Part shown: in pieces, positions 18,395 through 27,704 of the stretch
How positions within the stretch are numbered: position 1 is the stretch's first letter
How the letters are laid out: the number at the start of each line of letters is the position of its first letter
Origin: Planctomycetales bacterium
Lineage (GTDB): Bacteria; Planctomycetota; Planctomycetia; Planctomycetales; Planctomycetaceae
Assembly: GCA_026400835.1 (NCBI GenBank)
Contig: JAPLOA010000033.1
Location: 1 to 64,000 of the forward strand
Reading direction: 5' to 3'
Length of the DNA stretch: 64,000 nucleotides
Position numbers and translations under genes: made by a program
Notes under the pieces: generated by a model
The model's input: only the letters and a program-made list of their open reading frames with translations
Told to the model about the DNA's origin: nothing
The model's database searches: none

Positions 18395-19438
18395 ATGCTG
18401 TTAATACTTCTTCGAGTTGCTTACCTGCTGATCTCGGCAGGGGCAATTCTTGCCTACATTACCACTGAAACGGTTGCTGGTCAGCCAGCGATGCTCCCGC
18501 GAATTATTGAGAATAACAAGGCAATTGCTTTTTTCGCCCTGCTGTTTATCTCGCAGATCGTGACGATTGCCGACGTTCTGGTTCGGAAGAAACGCATTGA
18601 GGTCATTTCGGCCATCTATTTCGGAATCCTGATCGGGGTCTTGTTGGCTTACCTGATGATCCAGGCATTGACGCCGGTCGTCCCCATCTCAAATCCTTAT
18701 CACACCGCTGTGGTCCTGATGACCCTGCTGATCCTGCCGTATATCTGCGTTGCTCTGCTGTTGCAGACAAAAGATGACTTCCGCTTCGTCATCCCCTATG
18801 TGGAATTCCAACGGGATCTGAAAAGTGGCCGCCCACTTGTTGTTGACAGCAGTTCACTCATTGACGGCCGAATAGCAGATGTCGTTGAGACTCAGATTAT
18901 TGAATCGCAATTGATCGTGCCCGATTTTGTGTTGTCAGAAGTTCAGGATGTGGCCGATTCCAGCGACAAGAACCGTCGTATTCGCGGTCGTCGTGGCCTC
19001 GAAGTGCTGGCCAAACTTCAACAGAGCACCGTCGTTGACGTGAAGGTCATGGAGACATCTCGAACCGACTTCAAGATGATGACCGTGGACCAAAAAGTCG
19101 TCGCGCTGGCCAAGCAGATTCGCGGCGGAGTTATCACGAACGACTTCAACCTGAACAAAGTAGCCAGCGTTCAGGGCATTCCAGTCATCAACCTGAATGA
19201 CGTCTCAAACGCCCTGAAGCCGCGATACATCCCCGGTGAACGGCTGGTGATGAAGGTTATCAAGGAAGGCGAAGGTCCTGGCCAGGGTGTTGGATACCTT
19301 GATGACGGGACTATGGTTGTCTGTGAGAATGCAGCCAATATGCTTGGCAAAGAAATCAACGTGATTGTGGCCAGTGTTCTGCAGAGCAGCGCCGGGCGCA
19401 TGATTTTTGTAAAGATGGTTTTTAAGGCAGGTGAATAA
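18395..19438 (+). CDS. membrane-anchored PIN-TRAM domain protein (YacL-like)
   Basis: The product has about 347 residues from ATG 18395 (TTG 18380 is an alternative start). Residues 1-135 contain about four membrane segments. A PIN nuclease-type domain follows, with acidic motifs 'VVDSSSLIDGRIAD' (near 150), a central 'DSSDKNRRIRGRRGLE' and 'TNDFNLNK'. A TRAM RNA-binding domain ends the protein (GEGPGQGVGYLDDGTMVVCE). This order matches B. subtilis YacL. The likely role is RNA binding or cleavage at the membrane, but the substrate is unknown. The stop codon overlaps the start of the next gene by one base (TAATG), indicating coupled translation with the Rid-family protein. Confidence 0.85.
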   Translation: MLLILLRVAYLLISAGAILAYITTETVAGQPAMLPRIIENNKAIAFFALLFISQIVTIADVLVRKKRIEVISAIYFGILIGVLLAYLMIQALTPVVPISNPYHTAVVLMTLLILPYICVALLLQTKDDFRFVIPYVEFQRDLKSGRPLVVDSSSLIDGRIADVVETQIIESQLIVPDFVLSEVQDVADSSDKNRRIRGRRGLEVLAKLQQSTVVDVKVMETSRTDFKMMTVDQKVVALAKQIRGGVITNDFNLNKVASVQGIPVINLNDVSNALKPRYIPGERLVMKVIKEGEGPGQGVGYLDDGTMVVCENAANMLGKEINVIVASVLQSSAGRMIFVKMVFKAGE

Positions 19439-20634
19439 TGCGAACCGGCTTTGCCCTTCTGTGCGTCGCGATGACAAGTATCTTCATGGGGACCAATCTG
19501 ATGGCCAATGATTCGATTCAACGCATCGACCAGGAAAAGCAGCCAGGGAGTTCCACTGCTGTCGTTGTCCAAAGCGAACGATTGATCCATACAGGTCAGA
19601 TCTTTCCGCTTGCTTTGGCTGACGAGACAAAAGGCTCGGTCGTCGATCAACTCGCCAGTGTTATGAATCAAGCCAAAATGTCGCTGGCGGCAGTTAATGC
19701 GGGGGCGGTTGTCAAGCTGAACCTGTATGTGACGTCGGAATCAGTCGCGGCTGAAGCACTGAAAGCCTTGCCGCAATATTTCCCGGAGAACCAGCCGGCC
19801 GTTTCGCTGGTCGTGACAAAATTGCCATCACCGACAGTCGATGTCGGGGCGGACTTTGTTTCCGTAGTCGCTGATCAGGATCAGCCCGTGGTGGCGCGTT
19901 CATCACGAATGGGCGAACTCCCGAGCGGTTCCAGGATCTACGTGTCCGGTCAGGCAGAGCAGGATATGTCTCTGGCCGTTGCGACCCGCGAAACTCTGGA
20001 GAGTCTTCGCAAAACCCTGATCTTCCTCGGCCGCAGCGATGCCGACATCGTGCAGTTGAAGGCGTTTATCCAGCCCATGCAGGATTGGAAGATTGTTCAG
20101 GCGGAAGTCGATGCCTTCTATGCCGGGCAGCCTGAGGTGCCGTTGATCCTGGTCGAATGGAAGTCGGGCGCGACAGTGCCGATTGAAATTGAGTTGATCG
20201 CAGCAGGAGGTAAGCCTCCTGCTGACGCACCATCGATGGAGTACCTGACGCCTCCAGGAATGACAACGCCGACGATTTATTGTCGAGTGTGCCGGATCAA
20301 TCATCCGGGAACTATCTACGTCTCCGGTCTGTACTCAGAACATGATCGTAAAAAGTTTCCCGACACAGCCGCGAATGGTGATCTGGAAGTTGAAAGCGTG
20401 TTCGCTCAACTGAAAGATGTGCTGGCGAAGGCGAACAGTGACTTCGAACATCTCGCGAAGGCGACGTACTATGTGTCTTCCGATGCCGCCAGTGCCAGCC
20501 TGAATAAGCTGCGCCCCGGCTACTACAACCCACAACGCCCTCCAGCCGCCTCGAAAGCTGCGGTCGATTCCGTCGGCGTCCACGGCCTTGGGTTGACGAT
20601 GGACATGATCGCAGTGCCCAATACGAAACCTTAG
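19438..20634 (+). CDS. exported protein with three tandem Rid (YjgF/UK114-like) domains
   Basis: The 398-residue product begins with a signal peptide (GFALLCVAMTSIFMGTNLMA-N). Three consecutive segments each resemble the RidA/YjgF fold: about 41-150 (ERLIHTGQIFPL, VVKLNLYVTS), 155-260 (GSRIYVSGQAEQ, IVQLKAFIQP) and 283-398 (TIYVSGLYSEH, LAKATYYVSS). RidA proteins normally are single-domain cytoplasmic trimers that deaminate reactive enamine/imine intermediates. A three-in-one exported version would make a pseudo-trimer outside the cytoplasm. The conserved catalytic arginine of RidA is not obvious in any copy, so a binding role is possible. It is translationally coupled to the PIN-TRAM gene. 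Confidence 0.75.
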   Translation: MRTGFALLCVAMTSIFMGTNLMANDSIQRIDQEKQPGSSTAVVVQSERLIHTGQIFPLALADETKGSVVDQLASVMNQAKMSLAAVNAGAVVKLNLYVTSESVAAEALKALPQYFPENQPAVSLVVTKLPSPTVDVGADFVSVVADQDQPVVARSSRMGELPSGSRIYVSGQAEQDMSLAVATRETLESLRKTLIFLGRSDADIVQLKAFIQPMQDWKIVQAEVDAFYAGQPEVPLILVEWKSGATVPIEIELIAAGGKPPADAPSMEYLTPPGMTTPTIYCRVCRINHPGTIYVSGLYSEHDRKKFPDTAANGDLEVESVFAQLKDVLAKANSDFEHLAKATYYVSSDAASASLNKLRPGYYNPQRPPAASKAAVDSVGVHGLGLTMDMIAVPNTKP

Positions 20635-20811
20635 GATCCGCTTCGAATTAACGTCCGTGAATGATGTGCCTGAGTTCGCCGTACCGAACTTGTTACAACG
20701 TACAAACTGCCGCATTCTTCCGTAGAGTCAAACGCGATTGTGTGATCTCCGGGATAGCCAGTCCCCGCTTGTTGGCCGTTCTTTATTCGCTGCGAATATT
20801 CAGGATCAGCC

Positions 20812-22188
20812 GTGAGTATTGAAGATAGTTCTAATCAGACGCATCGCAGGACCATGCTGGCGGCGGCTTTTCTGGCGTGGATGTTTGCAGGGCTGGAAAA
20901 CTCCCTGTTCATTCTGATTCACCGTCAGATGATGCTGGAGTTATTGGGGCCGGAAACGCCCGAGAAACTCATTACAGAATGGTTCGCGTGGTTTCAGTCG
21001 GCGTTTCTCTTCGGAGCTGCTGCCGGTGGCTGGGTTTTTGGCGCACTCGGAGACCGGTTCGGAAGAACTCGCGCGATGGCCCTGAGCGTTGCCTGTTACT
21101 CAACGCTGACACTCAGTTGTTATTTCGTCCGCGATGTTCGGCTGATGTGGGCGATGAGATTTATCGCGTGCCTTGGGTTTGGCGGCGCATGGCCGAACGC
21201 CGTAGCATTAGTTTCTGAAGCGTGGCCTTCTGCATCCCGTCCTTTAATGGCCGGTGTCATGGGGACTGCGGCCAATGTCGGCTTCGTTCTCCTGGGAGTC
21301 ATCGGCTACACATTTGCCATCACCAGCGACAATTGGCGATGGACTTTGCTGGTCGGCGGGTCGCCGGTGGTGCTGGCTGTCTGGATCTTCATCGCAGTTC
21401 CGGAATCGTCGCGCTGGCTGACGGCTCGATCTGCGGTCCGCGAATCGAAAGCAAAAGCTCCTGTGATCGAAGTCTTCCAGCCGCCGTTGTTGTATCGAAC
21501 GTTGCTGGGGATCAGCCTGGGAGCGATCCCTGTGATCGGGACAGCCGCAAATGCCAATTGGGTTGTTCCATGGACCGACCAGTACGAAGCCGATGCTGCG
21601 AAGAAGAGTGAATTGACGGCCACCAAATCGATTTTGGAAACACAGGGCGTCAACGTCAGGTCCACGAACAAGGTCGCGGAGGAAACGCCAGCAGCAAAAC
21701 CAAAGAAGGCAGACCCACGCAAGAAGGCGTTGACTCAGATCCAGAGATCGTCCGGTGCGATCGTTGGGAGTTTGCTGGGAGGAGTAATCGCCAGTCTTGT
21801 CGGTCGACGTTTATCTTATTTTCTGATCAGTCTGGCCACATTTGCAGTGAGTACATTTCTCTTCACACAGCTCAATCCTCATCACGTATTGTTTCCTTAT
21901 GTGACGTTCATGCTGGGGCTGTTCGGGGTTACCTATTTCGGCTGGTTGCCGCTCTTTCTTCCGGAACTGTTTCCGACTCATGTCCGTTCAACGGGTACTG
22001 GAATCTCCTTCAATACGGGTCGTGTCATTGCGGCCTGCGTTGTGTTGTTGACGGCTTTTCGCATGGATCTGTTTGAAGGCGACTATGCTCAGGTTGGCAT
22101 GTGGAGCGGACTCATTTACGTAGTCGGTATGATCATCATTTGGTTCGCTCCACGAAGAACCGAATTGACAGCGGAGACAGTTCGATGA
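20812..22188 (+). CDS. MFS transporter
   Basis: The 458-residue polytopic membrane protein has the major facilitator motif A 'GALGDRFGRTRAM' after TM2 and about twelve hydrophobic segments. A long charged loop between the halves (about 255-310) contains a Lys/Ala-rich stretch (AKPKKADPRKKALTQ). 'RFIACLGFGGAWPNAVALVSE' and 'PELFPTHVRSTGTGISFNTG' resemble sugar/metabolite:H+ symporters of the SP/AAHS type. GTG 20812 is the start. Its stop overlaps the next gene (ATGA at 22185-22188). Since the downstream gene is a beta-hydroxyacid dehydrogenase, uptake of a hydroxy or sugar acid is a reasonable guess. Confidence 0.85.
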   Translation: MSIEDSSNQTHRRTMLAAAFLAWMFAGLENSLFILIHRQMMLELLGPETPEKLITEWFAWFQSAFLFGAAAGGWVFGALGDRFGRTRAMALSVACYSTLTLSCYFVRDVRLMWAMRFIACLGFGGAWPNAVALVSEAWPSASRPLMAGVMGTAANVGFVLLGVIGYTFAITSDNWRWTLLVGGSPVVLAVWIFIAVPESSRWLTARSAVRESKAKAPVIEVFQPPLLYRTLLGISLGAIPVIGTAANANWVVPWTDQYEADAAKKSELTATKSILETQGVNVRSTNKVAEETPAAKPKKADPRKKALTQIQRSSGAIVGSLLGGVIASLVGRRLSYFLISLATFAVSTFLFTQLNPHHVLFPYVTFMLGLFGVTYFGWLPLFLPELFPTHVRSTGTGISFNTGRVIAACVVLLTAFRMDLFEGDYAQVGMWSGLIYVVGMIIIWFAPRRTELTAETVR

Positions 22189-23045
22189 AGCGGCTTGGTC
22201 TGATCGGACTTGGCCTGCTGGGCAGCGCGATGAGTGAGCGATTCATGGCGGCTGGCTACTCTGTCCATGGATTCGACTCCAATGCGGAGCGGCGAGAGCA
22301 GTTCAGAACTGCGGGCGGAGTTCTCTGTGATTCCGCAAGAACGGTCTTTCAGAATTGCGAGACGGTTGTCCTGAGCCTGCCGAACAGCGGAATTGTCGCA
22401 GAAGTCATCTCGGGATGTCTCGATCGTATTCAGCAGCATCTGATTGTGGATACAACAACGGGATCTCCGGAGGATGCCAGACAGCTTGCGGCTCAGTTGG
22501 AAGCGCTGCGTGCCTGCTATCTCGATGCAACGGTTGTCGGGTCCAGTGAGCAGACTCGACAGGGCGACGTCGTGACGCTGGTGGGTGGGACGACCGAGGG
22601 ATTTGCAGGCGCGAAGTCGCTGCTGGAATGCTTTTCAGCTCAGCAGTTTCATACCGGGTCCTCCGGAACAGGAGCCACGGCCAAACTGATCGTGAATCTT
22701 GTGCTGGGACTCAACCGCGCGGTGCTTGCGGAAGCACTGAATCTGGCCAAAGCGTGTCGAATGGATCAGGTCAGCATTCTGGAGATCCTTCGCAGCGGTG
22801 CGGCGTATTCGCGAGTCATGGATATCAAAGGTGATAAGATGATCTCCGGGGATTTTGCCCCGCAGGCCCGTCTCGATCAGCATTGGAAAGACGTTGGACT
22901 TATTCTCGAACTCAGCCGAAGTGCAAATGCAGCAGTACCGCTCAGTGAGCTGCACTCACAACTTCTGGAACGTGCTTCAACCCTGGGGTTCGGCCAGCAG
23001 GATAACAGTGCCATCATCAAGGCATTTGAGCATCCTGCAGAGTGA
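22185..23045 (+). CDS. NAD(P)-dependent beta-hydroxyacid dehydrogenase (3-hydroxyisobutyrate dehydrogenase family)
   Basis: The 286-residue cytoplasmic enzyme has the N-terminal dinucleotide motif 'LIGLGLLGSAMSERF', a mid-domain 'LDATVVGS' (substrate loop) and the catalytic lysine in 'SGTGATAKLIVNLVLG'. This pattern matches 3-hydroxyisobutyrate, tartronate semialdehyde and glyoxylate reductases. Which substrate is used cannot be told. ATG 22185 overlaps the MFS stop by four bases, so the frame open further upstream (22101) is discarded. The coupled transporter suggests a small uptake-and-oxidation unit. Confidence 0.9.
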   Translation: MKRLGLIGLGLLGSAMSERFMAAGYSVHGFDSNAERREQFRTAGGVLCDSARTVFQNCETVVLSLPNSGIVAEVISGCLDRIQQHLIVDTTTGSPEDARQLAAQLEALRACYLDATVVGSSEQTRQGDVVTLVGGTTEGFAGAKSLLECFSAQQFHTGSSGTGATAKLIVNLVLGLNRAVLAEALNLAKACRMDQVSILEILRSGAAYSRVMDIKGDKMISGDFAPQARLDQHWKDVGLILELSRSANAAVPLSELHSQLLERASTLGFGQQDNSAIIKAFEHPAE

Positions 23046-23111
23046 CGACGTGGTCCTCAACGGGCTCAACTTGCCTCGCAGTAGTGGCGGTTGTCACGGA
23101 ACCAATCGCGT

Positions 23112-24581
23112 TTACGGTGCGGGTGGCGTCCATGCAAAAGAGTCGGCCGCAAGTGCTGAGTACTGCGTCCGAAGCAAAGCGATCAGCTCCTGTTCGTTCG
23201 GGAGATCTCTGCCAGCAAGATTCAAGGTCTCCCCGGGATCCTGCTCGAGGTTATAGATTTCGAAGTCGGTAAGTTCCGCGGCTTGAGCTTTCTTCAGGTT
23301 CTCCGGAGTCAGATTTTCCAGACAGGGGAACGCTCCGCCATTGAGTCGTGCGAGGACTTTCCATGGTCCATGTCTCATGGCTACGCGAGCATCATTGATC
23401 GCGTTGTAATAAGCCCACAGCAGAGGCTGAGTTCTCTGCGGGACTTCGCCGGTTTTGAGCAGCGAGACAAGACTGATACCGTCCAGTTTTCGATCTGCGG
23501 GGACTGCGGCGTGAGCCAGTTCAGTAAACGTCGGCAGTAGGTCGAGCGATGAGACGGCCGAAGCAACAACGCGAGCTTCCCTGATTCCGGCTGGCCAGTT
23601 CATGATTCCGGCCACATGAAACCCGGCATCATGAGTGTGCAACTTCATGCCTCGCAGAATCCCCGTTCGCCCCCAGGAGCGACTTCCCGCTTTGTAGCGT
23701 TTGAGGGTCTCCGGGGTATTATCAGACGAAAACGCAATGATCGTGTTTTCGCGAAGCTGCATTCTTTCCAATGACTCAATCAATCGCCCGACCGCCAGAT
23801 CGACGTTATGCACATTGGCAAAGTACTGGGCCTGATCTTCCGTGAATGCGACATCGCGATACAACGCGACCAGCTCCTGCGGAGATGCGACAGGTTCATG
23901 AGGTTCATGAAACGGCAGGTAGAGAAAGAAAGGATCATCCGGATGATTTGTCTTCTGTTTCTCCAACCAGCCTAAGGCTTCATCGACGGCAATCTGACAG
24001 CTGAATCCCTCCATTGGGCCGACTTGCTGACCATTGCGAACATAGTTCGCTGGGTTCTCGTGCGATGGCCCCGCGTTATTCTGAGTCGCCAACCAGTGAT
24101 CAAATCCAGCATCATCAGGCTGAGGCTGCTCAGGGCTGTTGAAGCGACTATTGCAATGCCACTTGCCGGCCATAAATGTGGCGTATCCAGCTTGTTTCAG
24201 AAGTTGGGGAAGAGTCAGTTCGTGTTGCTGCATGTGAACTCGTTCTCGAGCATCAGACTTTGGTTCCCCGGATTCTGGTATCCAGTCGTAAATACCGGCG
24301 CGATTTGGAGATCGACCTGTCATCAGGCCAACTCGAGACGGCGAACAAACCGGTGCCGCGGAATAGAAATTTGTGAAGCGAATCCCGGTCGCCGCCAGCT
24401 TATCGAGGTTCGGCGTCCGGATATGAGGATGCCCATTGACTCCCAGATCACCGAATCCAAGATCATCGCATAGAATGATGACCATGTTGGGCCGTGATTC
24501 CTCAGCCTGCAACACACCTGAAACAGGTCTGCTGAGAACGACCAGAAGCGTCAGTAACAGAGTCGATAGTCTTCCACGCAT
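23112..24581 (-). CDS. sulfatase (arylsulfatase family), exported
   Basis: The 489-residue product carries a signal peptide (TLLLTLLVVLSRPVSGVLQA), the metal-binding start 'PNMVIILCDDLGFGDLG' and the active-site motif C79-S-P-S-R, whose cysteine is converted to formylglycine by a sulfatase-maturating enzyme. Further family motifs are 'GYATFMAGKWHCN' and 'SDNTPETLKRYK'. It hydrolyses sulfate esters, probably from marine polysaccharide, in the periplasm or outside the cell. Planctomycetes are known for many such genes. No maturase is in the window. It is convergent with the dehydrogenase gene and divergent from the methyltransferase. Confidence 0.93.
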   Translation of the reverse strand: MRGRLSTLLLTLLVVLSRPVSGVLQAEESRPNMVIILCDDLGFGDLGVNGHPHIRTPNLDKLAATGIRFTNFYSAAPVCSPSRVGLMTGRSPNRAGIYDWIPESGEPKSDARERVHMQQHELTLPQLLKQAGYATFMAGKWHCNSRFNSPEQPQPDDAGFDHWLATQNNAGPSHENPANYVRNGQQVGPMEGFSCQIAVDEALGWLEKQKTNHPDDPFFLYLPFHEPHEPVASPQELVALYRDVAFTEDQAQYFANVHNVDLAVGRLIESLERMQLRENTIIAFSSDNTPETLKRYKAGSRSWGRTGILRGMKLHTHDAGFHVAGIMNWPAGIREARVVASAVSSLDLLPTFTELAHAAVPADRKLDGISLVSLLKTGEVPQRTQPLLWAYYNAINDARVAMRHGPWKVLARLNGGAFPCLENLTPENLKKAQAAELTDFEIYNLEQDPGETLNLAGRDLPNEQELIALLRTQYSALAADSFAWTPPAP

Positions 24582-24732
24582 CTTCTGATTCCTCTTGTTC
24601 GTAATACCGATTCTGGCTTACGCTTGCGGGTTTATTCGATGCCGCGATACTACCTGATTGGTTGGTGGAAGTACATCGGATTGATTGCTTGTGATGTCCT
24701 TCGGATACACTTGTCCTTTCGACTGATCATCA

Positions 24733-25413
24733 ATGGAACCGTGCAGCTCCATGAATTTGAAAGTGACGACACAGTCGATCGAGATTCTTGGTCGACAGAT
24801 TGTTTTCGATCTTCCTGCCGATCAGGAAGAGATGCTGGCACTTGCGCTAAACGGTGAAGCGTCCGGTACTTCCGAATGGGATCCCTATTGGGGATTGCTT
24901 TGGGCGGCGGCTCCGGTAACCGCCGAATTGCTTTTGTCGCAGCGGTGGGAACGCGGCCTCAGATCTCTGGAGATCGGCTGCGGAGTTGGGCTGACCGGCA
25001 TCGCCGGACTCATGGCCGGGCTTGGCGTCACGTTCACCGATCATGCCCCTGAAGCTGTCCGGATGGCTCAGGAGAACGCTGCTCGCAACGGATTTGTTGA
25101 CGCGGAAGGGCTGATCTTCGACTGGCGTCAACCGTTAAGTCGGCAATTTGATTTCATCTTCGGCAGTGACATCCTTTACGATCTGGCCGTACACGAACCA
25201 TTGCTCACCACTTTGCGCGCGATGTTGGCACCAACGGGGCAGGTCTGGATTGGGGATGCTGGCCGAACAAACGCCCCCAGGTTCGTCGAACGAGCGAAGG
25301 CCGCTGGCTGGCGCGTCGAACTCCGCAGTAGCCAGAACAAACCTAACACTGCGCCTAAGCATCTTGAGTTCCGTTTGATCGTGTTGACTCGTGAGTCCAC
25401 CGTAGCGAGTTGA
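24733..25413 (+). CDS. class I SAM-dependent methyltransferase
   Basis: The 226-residue product (ATG 24733; 24751 is an alternative) has the SAM-binding motif I 'SLEIGCGVGLTGIAGLMAG', motif II around 'VTFTDHAPEAVRMAQENAA' and a post-II 'FDFIFGSDILYD'. This order and the 'D-I-L-Y' sequence match the METTL16-family/Methyltransf_16-like group of protein (lysine) N-methyltransferases such as those acting on elongation factors or ETF. The methyl acceptor cannot be read from sequence. It is a single gene, divergent from the sulfatase. Confidence 0.8.
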   Translation: MEPCSSMNLKVTTQSIEILGRQIVFDLPADQEEMLALALNGEASGTSEWDPYWGLLWAAAPVTAELLLSQRWERGLRSLEIGCGVGLTGIAGLMAGLGVTFTDHAPEAVRMAQENAARNGFVDAEGLIFDWRQPLSRQFDFIFGSDILYDLAVHEPLLTTLRAMLAPTGQVWIGDAGRTNAPRFVERAKAAGWRVELRSSQNKPNTAPKHLEFRLIVLTRESTVAS

Positions 25414-25642
25414 GAATCAGTTGATTGAAGCTTTCAGGAGCTGCGGATTAGTACTTGTCCGAGGTGTCGGCTTGCACTCAGAGAAATCTCTTATGCAACA
25501 TGCACGAATGACCGTTGCTGTAACTTGGTAGCCCGCGTGCAGGCTGTTCTTGCGGGCGACGTGGTCCGCGAAATCCGCGGCTGTAGCGTTTGCCAGGAAC
25601 GTGTCGTTCAGCATTCGATACGTTCTCCTGGCGAGCGTGGAC

Positions 25643-26233
25643 CTACTTGCGATGCCTGCAGTAGCTTTTTGATTCTTCTACGGAGGCTTTATGATCCAGA
25701 TCGAGGTCATTTGAGCTGTGCGTGTTGCCCCAGCCGAAGATCTTCTCAAACAGAGGCAGCAGTCGATTATTCTGGAGGCCCTTCTGAAAATAGACTTCGT
25801 GCTCCTTCTCCTTGATGCCCATTTCGTAGAGGACATCATCGTGGCGGGTGATGCCGAGTTCATTGAAGTATCGCATCATAATGAAGTACTCGCAGACATT
25901 TCCGCTTTCCAGTCTGCCCGCAAAATAGTAGGGCATAAACCAGCCAATCAGATAGCAGCTGGCAGAGATCAGTCGACCGAGAAGGTGATACTTGAATTCG
26001 AAGTAACGTGAGATGGGGATATTGTACTGCTGCATGATGGAGAGCACGGTTTCACGGTGCTGCCATTCATCAAGTTCGATCTGCCGGATTGCTTTTTTTT
26101 CATCAGGATTCCTGACCGAACCAGCATGCCCGATATAGGCAAACGCTGCGGCTTTCTCGGCGGAGTAAGCCAGTTGAAGCAACCTGATGAGCTTTGGATG
26201 CTGGAGGTTCAATGCAGAGACGTCCCTATTCAT
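25643..26233 (-). CDS. ferritin-like di-iron protein (COQ7/demethoxyubiquinone hydroxylase-like)
   Basis: The 196-residue, mainly helical product contains spaced carboxylate-histidine motifs typical of the ferritin-like four-helix bundle: 'AYSAEKAAAFAYIGH', 'ELDEWQHRETV' (ExxH) and 'IKEKEHEVYF' (ExxH). A hydrophobic helix pair in the middle (ISASCYLIGWFMPYYFAG) suggests membrane association, as in COQ7-type hydroxylases. Demethoxyubiquinone hydroxylation or another di-iron oxidation is possible. Because planctomycetes generally use menaquinone, I would not transfer the ubiquinone function. The tail is basic and histidine-containing. Confidence 0.7.
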   Translation of the reverse strand: MNRDVSALNLQHPKLIRLLQLAYSAEKAAAFAYIGHAGSVRNPDEKKAIRQIELDEWQHRETVLSIMQQYNIPISRYFEFKYHLLGRLISASCYLIGWFMPYYFAGRLESGNVCEYFIMMRYFNELGITRHDDVLYEMGIKEKEHEVYFQKGLQNNRLLPLFEKIFGWGNTHSSNDLDLDHKASVEESKSYCRHRK

Positions 26234-26871
26234 GACCAGCGATGTGATGACCAGCAGCCACTATAGCAGCCTCGCGACGAATGAGAATCTGACCGACAAG
26301 AACACGAGGTATCGTTGCCCGACTAACATTCATGCAAATTGAAGAAGCGTCTGCAGAGGGTCAGATTACCTCGTTGTCTCTGCCGTCAGTCTCAAAACAC
26401 CGAGTTATTGTTTGAGACCGTCCGCGGGACGATAGCTTAACGAGTTTCTAAATGCTCAGCAGCCTGAAATTTCAGACTGGCAGAAATCGTGGGAAGTACT
26501 CGTTGTGGACTCGGCGTTGTCCTCGTGGATGCGTGGCGAGGAATAATACTCACGCAAAGACGCAAAGACGCAAAGACGCGAAGACGCGAAGTCGCGAAGA
26601 GTTGAAGAAATGACGAAGGGGCTGCTCGTGCCAAGACGCTTAACGCGGTCGAGGGCAAAGAGCGTCCCCCTCGACCTTGGCTATTGTTGACGACCAATGG
26701 CGCTGGCTCTAAAGTGAGTTCCTGGAGATCGTTGTCAGGATATTTACGGAACGGCACGCAGTCTTCGTCAGGTTGTGCAGACTCTTTTCGGCGGAACTAC
26801 GTTGTGCTCATAATACGATTGAAACCGCAGATGATCGAACTGAGAACGGCAGCCCAAGATTTGACAGCCTC
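26234..26871. other. intergenic region with an octamer tandem repeat
   Basis: About 640 bases between divergent genes. It contains the CGCAAAGA tandem array at 26553-26600. The ORFs crossing it have no protein-like character. No tRNA-like structure or clear promoter was identified. Confidence 0.4.
26553..26600. repeat. tandem octamer repeat (CGCAAAGA / CGCGAAGA), six units
   Basis: Six consecutive 8-base units: three CGCAAAGA, then CGCGAAGA, CGCGAAGT and CGCGAAGA, followed by a decayed unit GTTGAAGA. Such short arrays are likely to be length-variable by slippage. It lies outside coding sequence. Confidence 0.85.
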
Positions 26872-27600
26872 ATGAGAATTCTCTTCCTTCATGGTTGGCG
26901 CTCCGTTCCGGGTGGAGTGAAACCGACGTATCTCAGAAGACATGGTCATGATGTGATCAATCCGCAGCTTGATGATTTTGATTTTGACGCTGCAGTGAAG
27001 GTTGCTCAATCAGCTTACGATCAGCTCCGTCCGGACATCGTTGTCGGCTCCTCCCGCGGCGGCGCAGTTGCGATCAATATGGATTCAGCAGATACTCCGC
27101 TCGTTCTACTGTGCCCGGCGTGGAAGAACTGGGGATCGGTCAGCAAGCTTAAATCCAACAGCGTAATTCTGCATAGTCGCGCGGATGATGTGATTTCGTT
27201 TGGCGATTCTGAAGAACTGCTGAGCGGCAGCAAACTGCCTCAGGGCACATTAATTGAAATAGGCCATGACCATCGACTGGCCGATGAACAATCGCTGGAA
27301 GTCATGCTTTGGGCTTGCACCGTTCTTACTTCGGGGGCATCGCTGCCGTGGTTGGAGCTTGATTCGGAAAGCTCCATGGAGTCGCCTGGTCACTCCAACG
27401 CGACCTCGCAGGAAGAGGCCAGCTACGTCTGCGATGCCTGCGGAGAGGAGATTGTGATTCCGCTGGATCTTACTGAAGGGACAAGTCAGGCGTACGTTGA
27501 AGACTGTCCAGTCTGCTGCCGAGCGAACACGATTCACGTTCAGTTTAATGACGAAGGGATGGCTCAGGTCTGGGCCGAACCGGAACAGGATTACGATTGA
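26872..27600 (+). CDS. alpha/beta hydrolase-like protein fused to a CPXCG cysteine-rich zinc-binding tail
   Basis: The 242-residue product starts at ATG 26872 with 'MRILFLHGWRSVPGG', the oxyanion-hole region of esterases. It has a nucleophile elbow 'GSSRGGAVA' and a late 'IGHDHRLAD' histidine, giving a plausible Ser-Asp-His triad in a small (about 175-residue) hydrolase. After a linker rich in Ser/Glu (175-190), the last ~55 residues contain 'CDACGEEIVIP' and 'DCPVCCRANTIHV', matching the stand-alone CPXCG (Cys_rich_CPXG) family of about 60 residues. The longer frame from 26773 lacks homology. The two parts are usually separate proteins; the fusion links hydrolase and zinc ribbon. Substrate unknown. 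Confidence 0.8.
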   Translation: MRILFLHGWRSVPGGVKPTYLRRHGHDVINPQLDDFDFDAAVKVAQSAYDQLRPDIVVGSSRGGAVAINMDSADTPLVLLCPAWKNWGSVSKLKSNSVILHSRADDVISFGDSEELLSGSKLPQGTLIEIGHDHRLADEQSLEVMLWACTVLTSGASLPWLELDSESSMESPGHSNATSQEEASYVCDACGEEIVIPLDLTEGTSQAYVEDCPVCCRANTIHVQFNDEGMAQVWAEPEQDYD

Positions 27601-27704
27601 CTGTCCGGTGTGTCACTCATAGGTGCGTTGCCGCTGAGTCTCGACAGCATGCCGGCACTGGATCAGTATCGACGCCCGTGTTTCCAGGAATTCTGTGATC
27701 GAAG

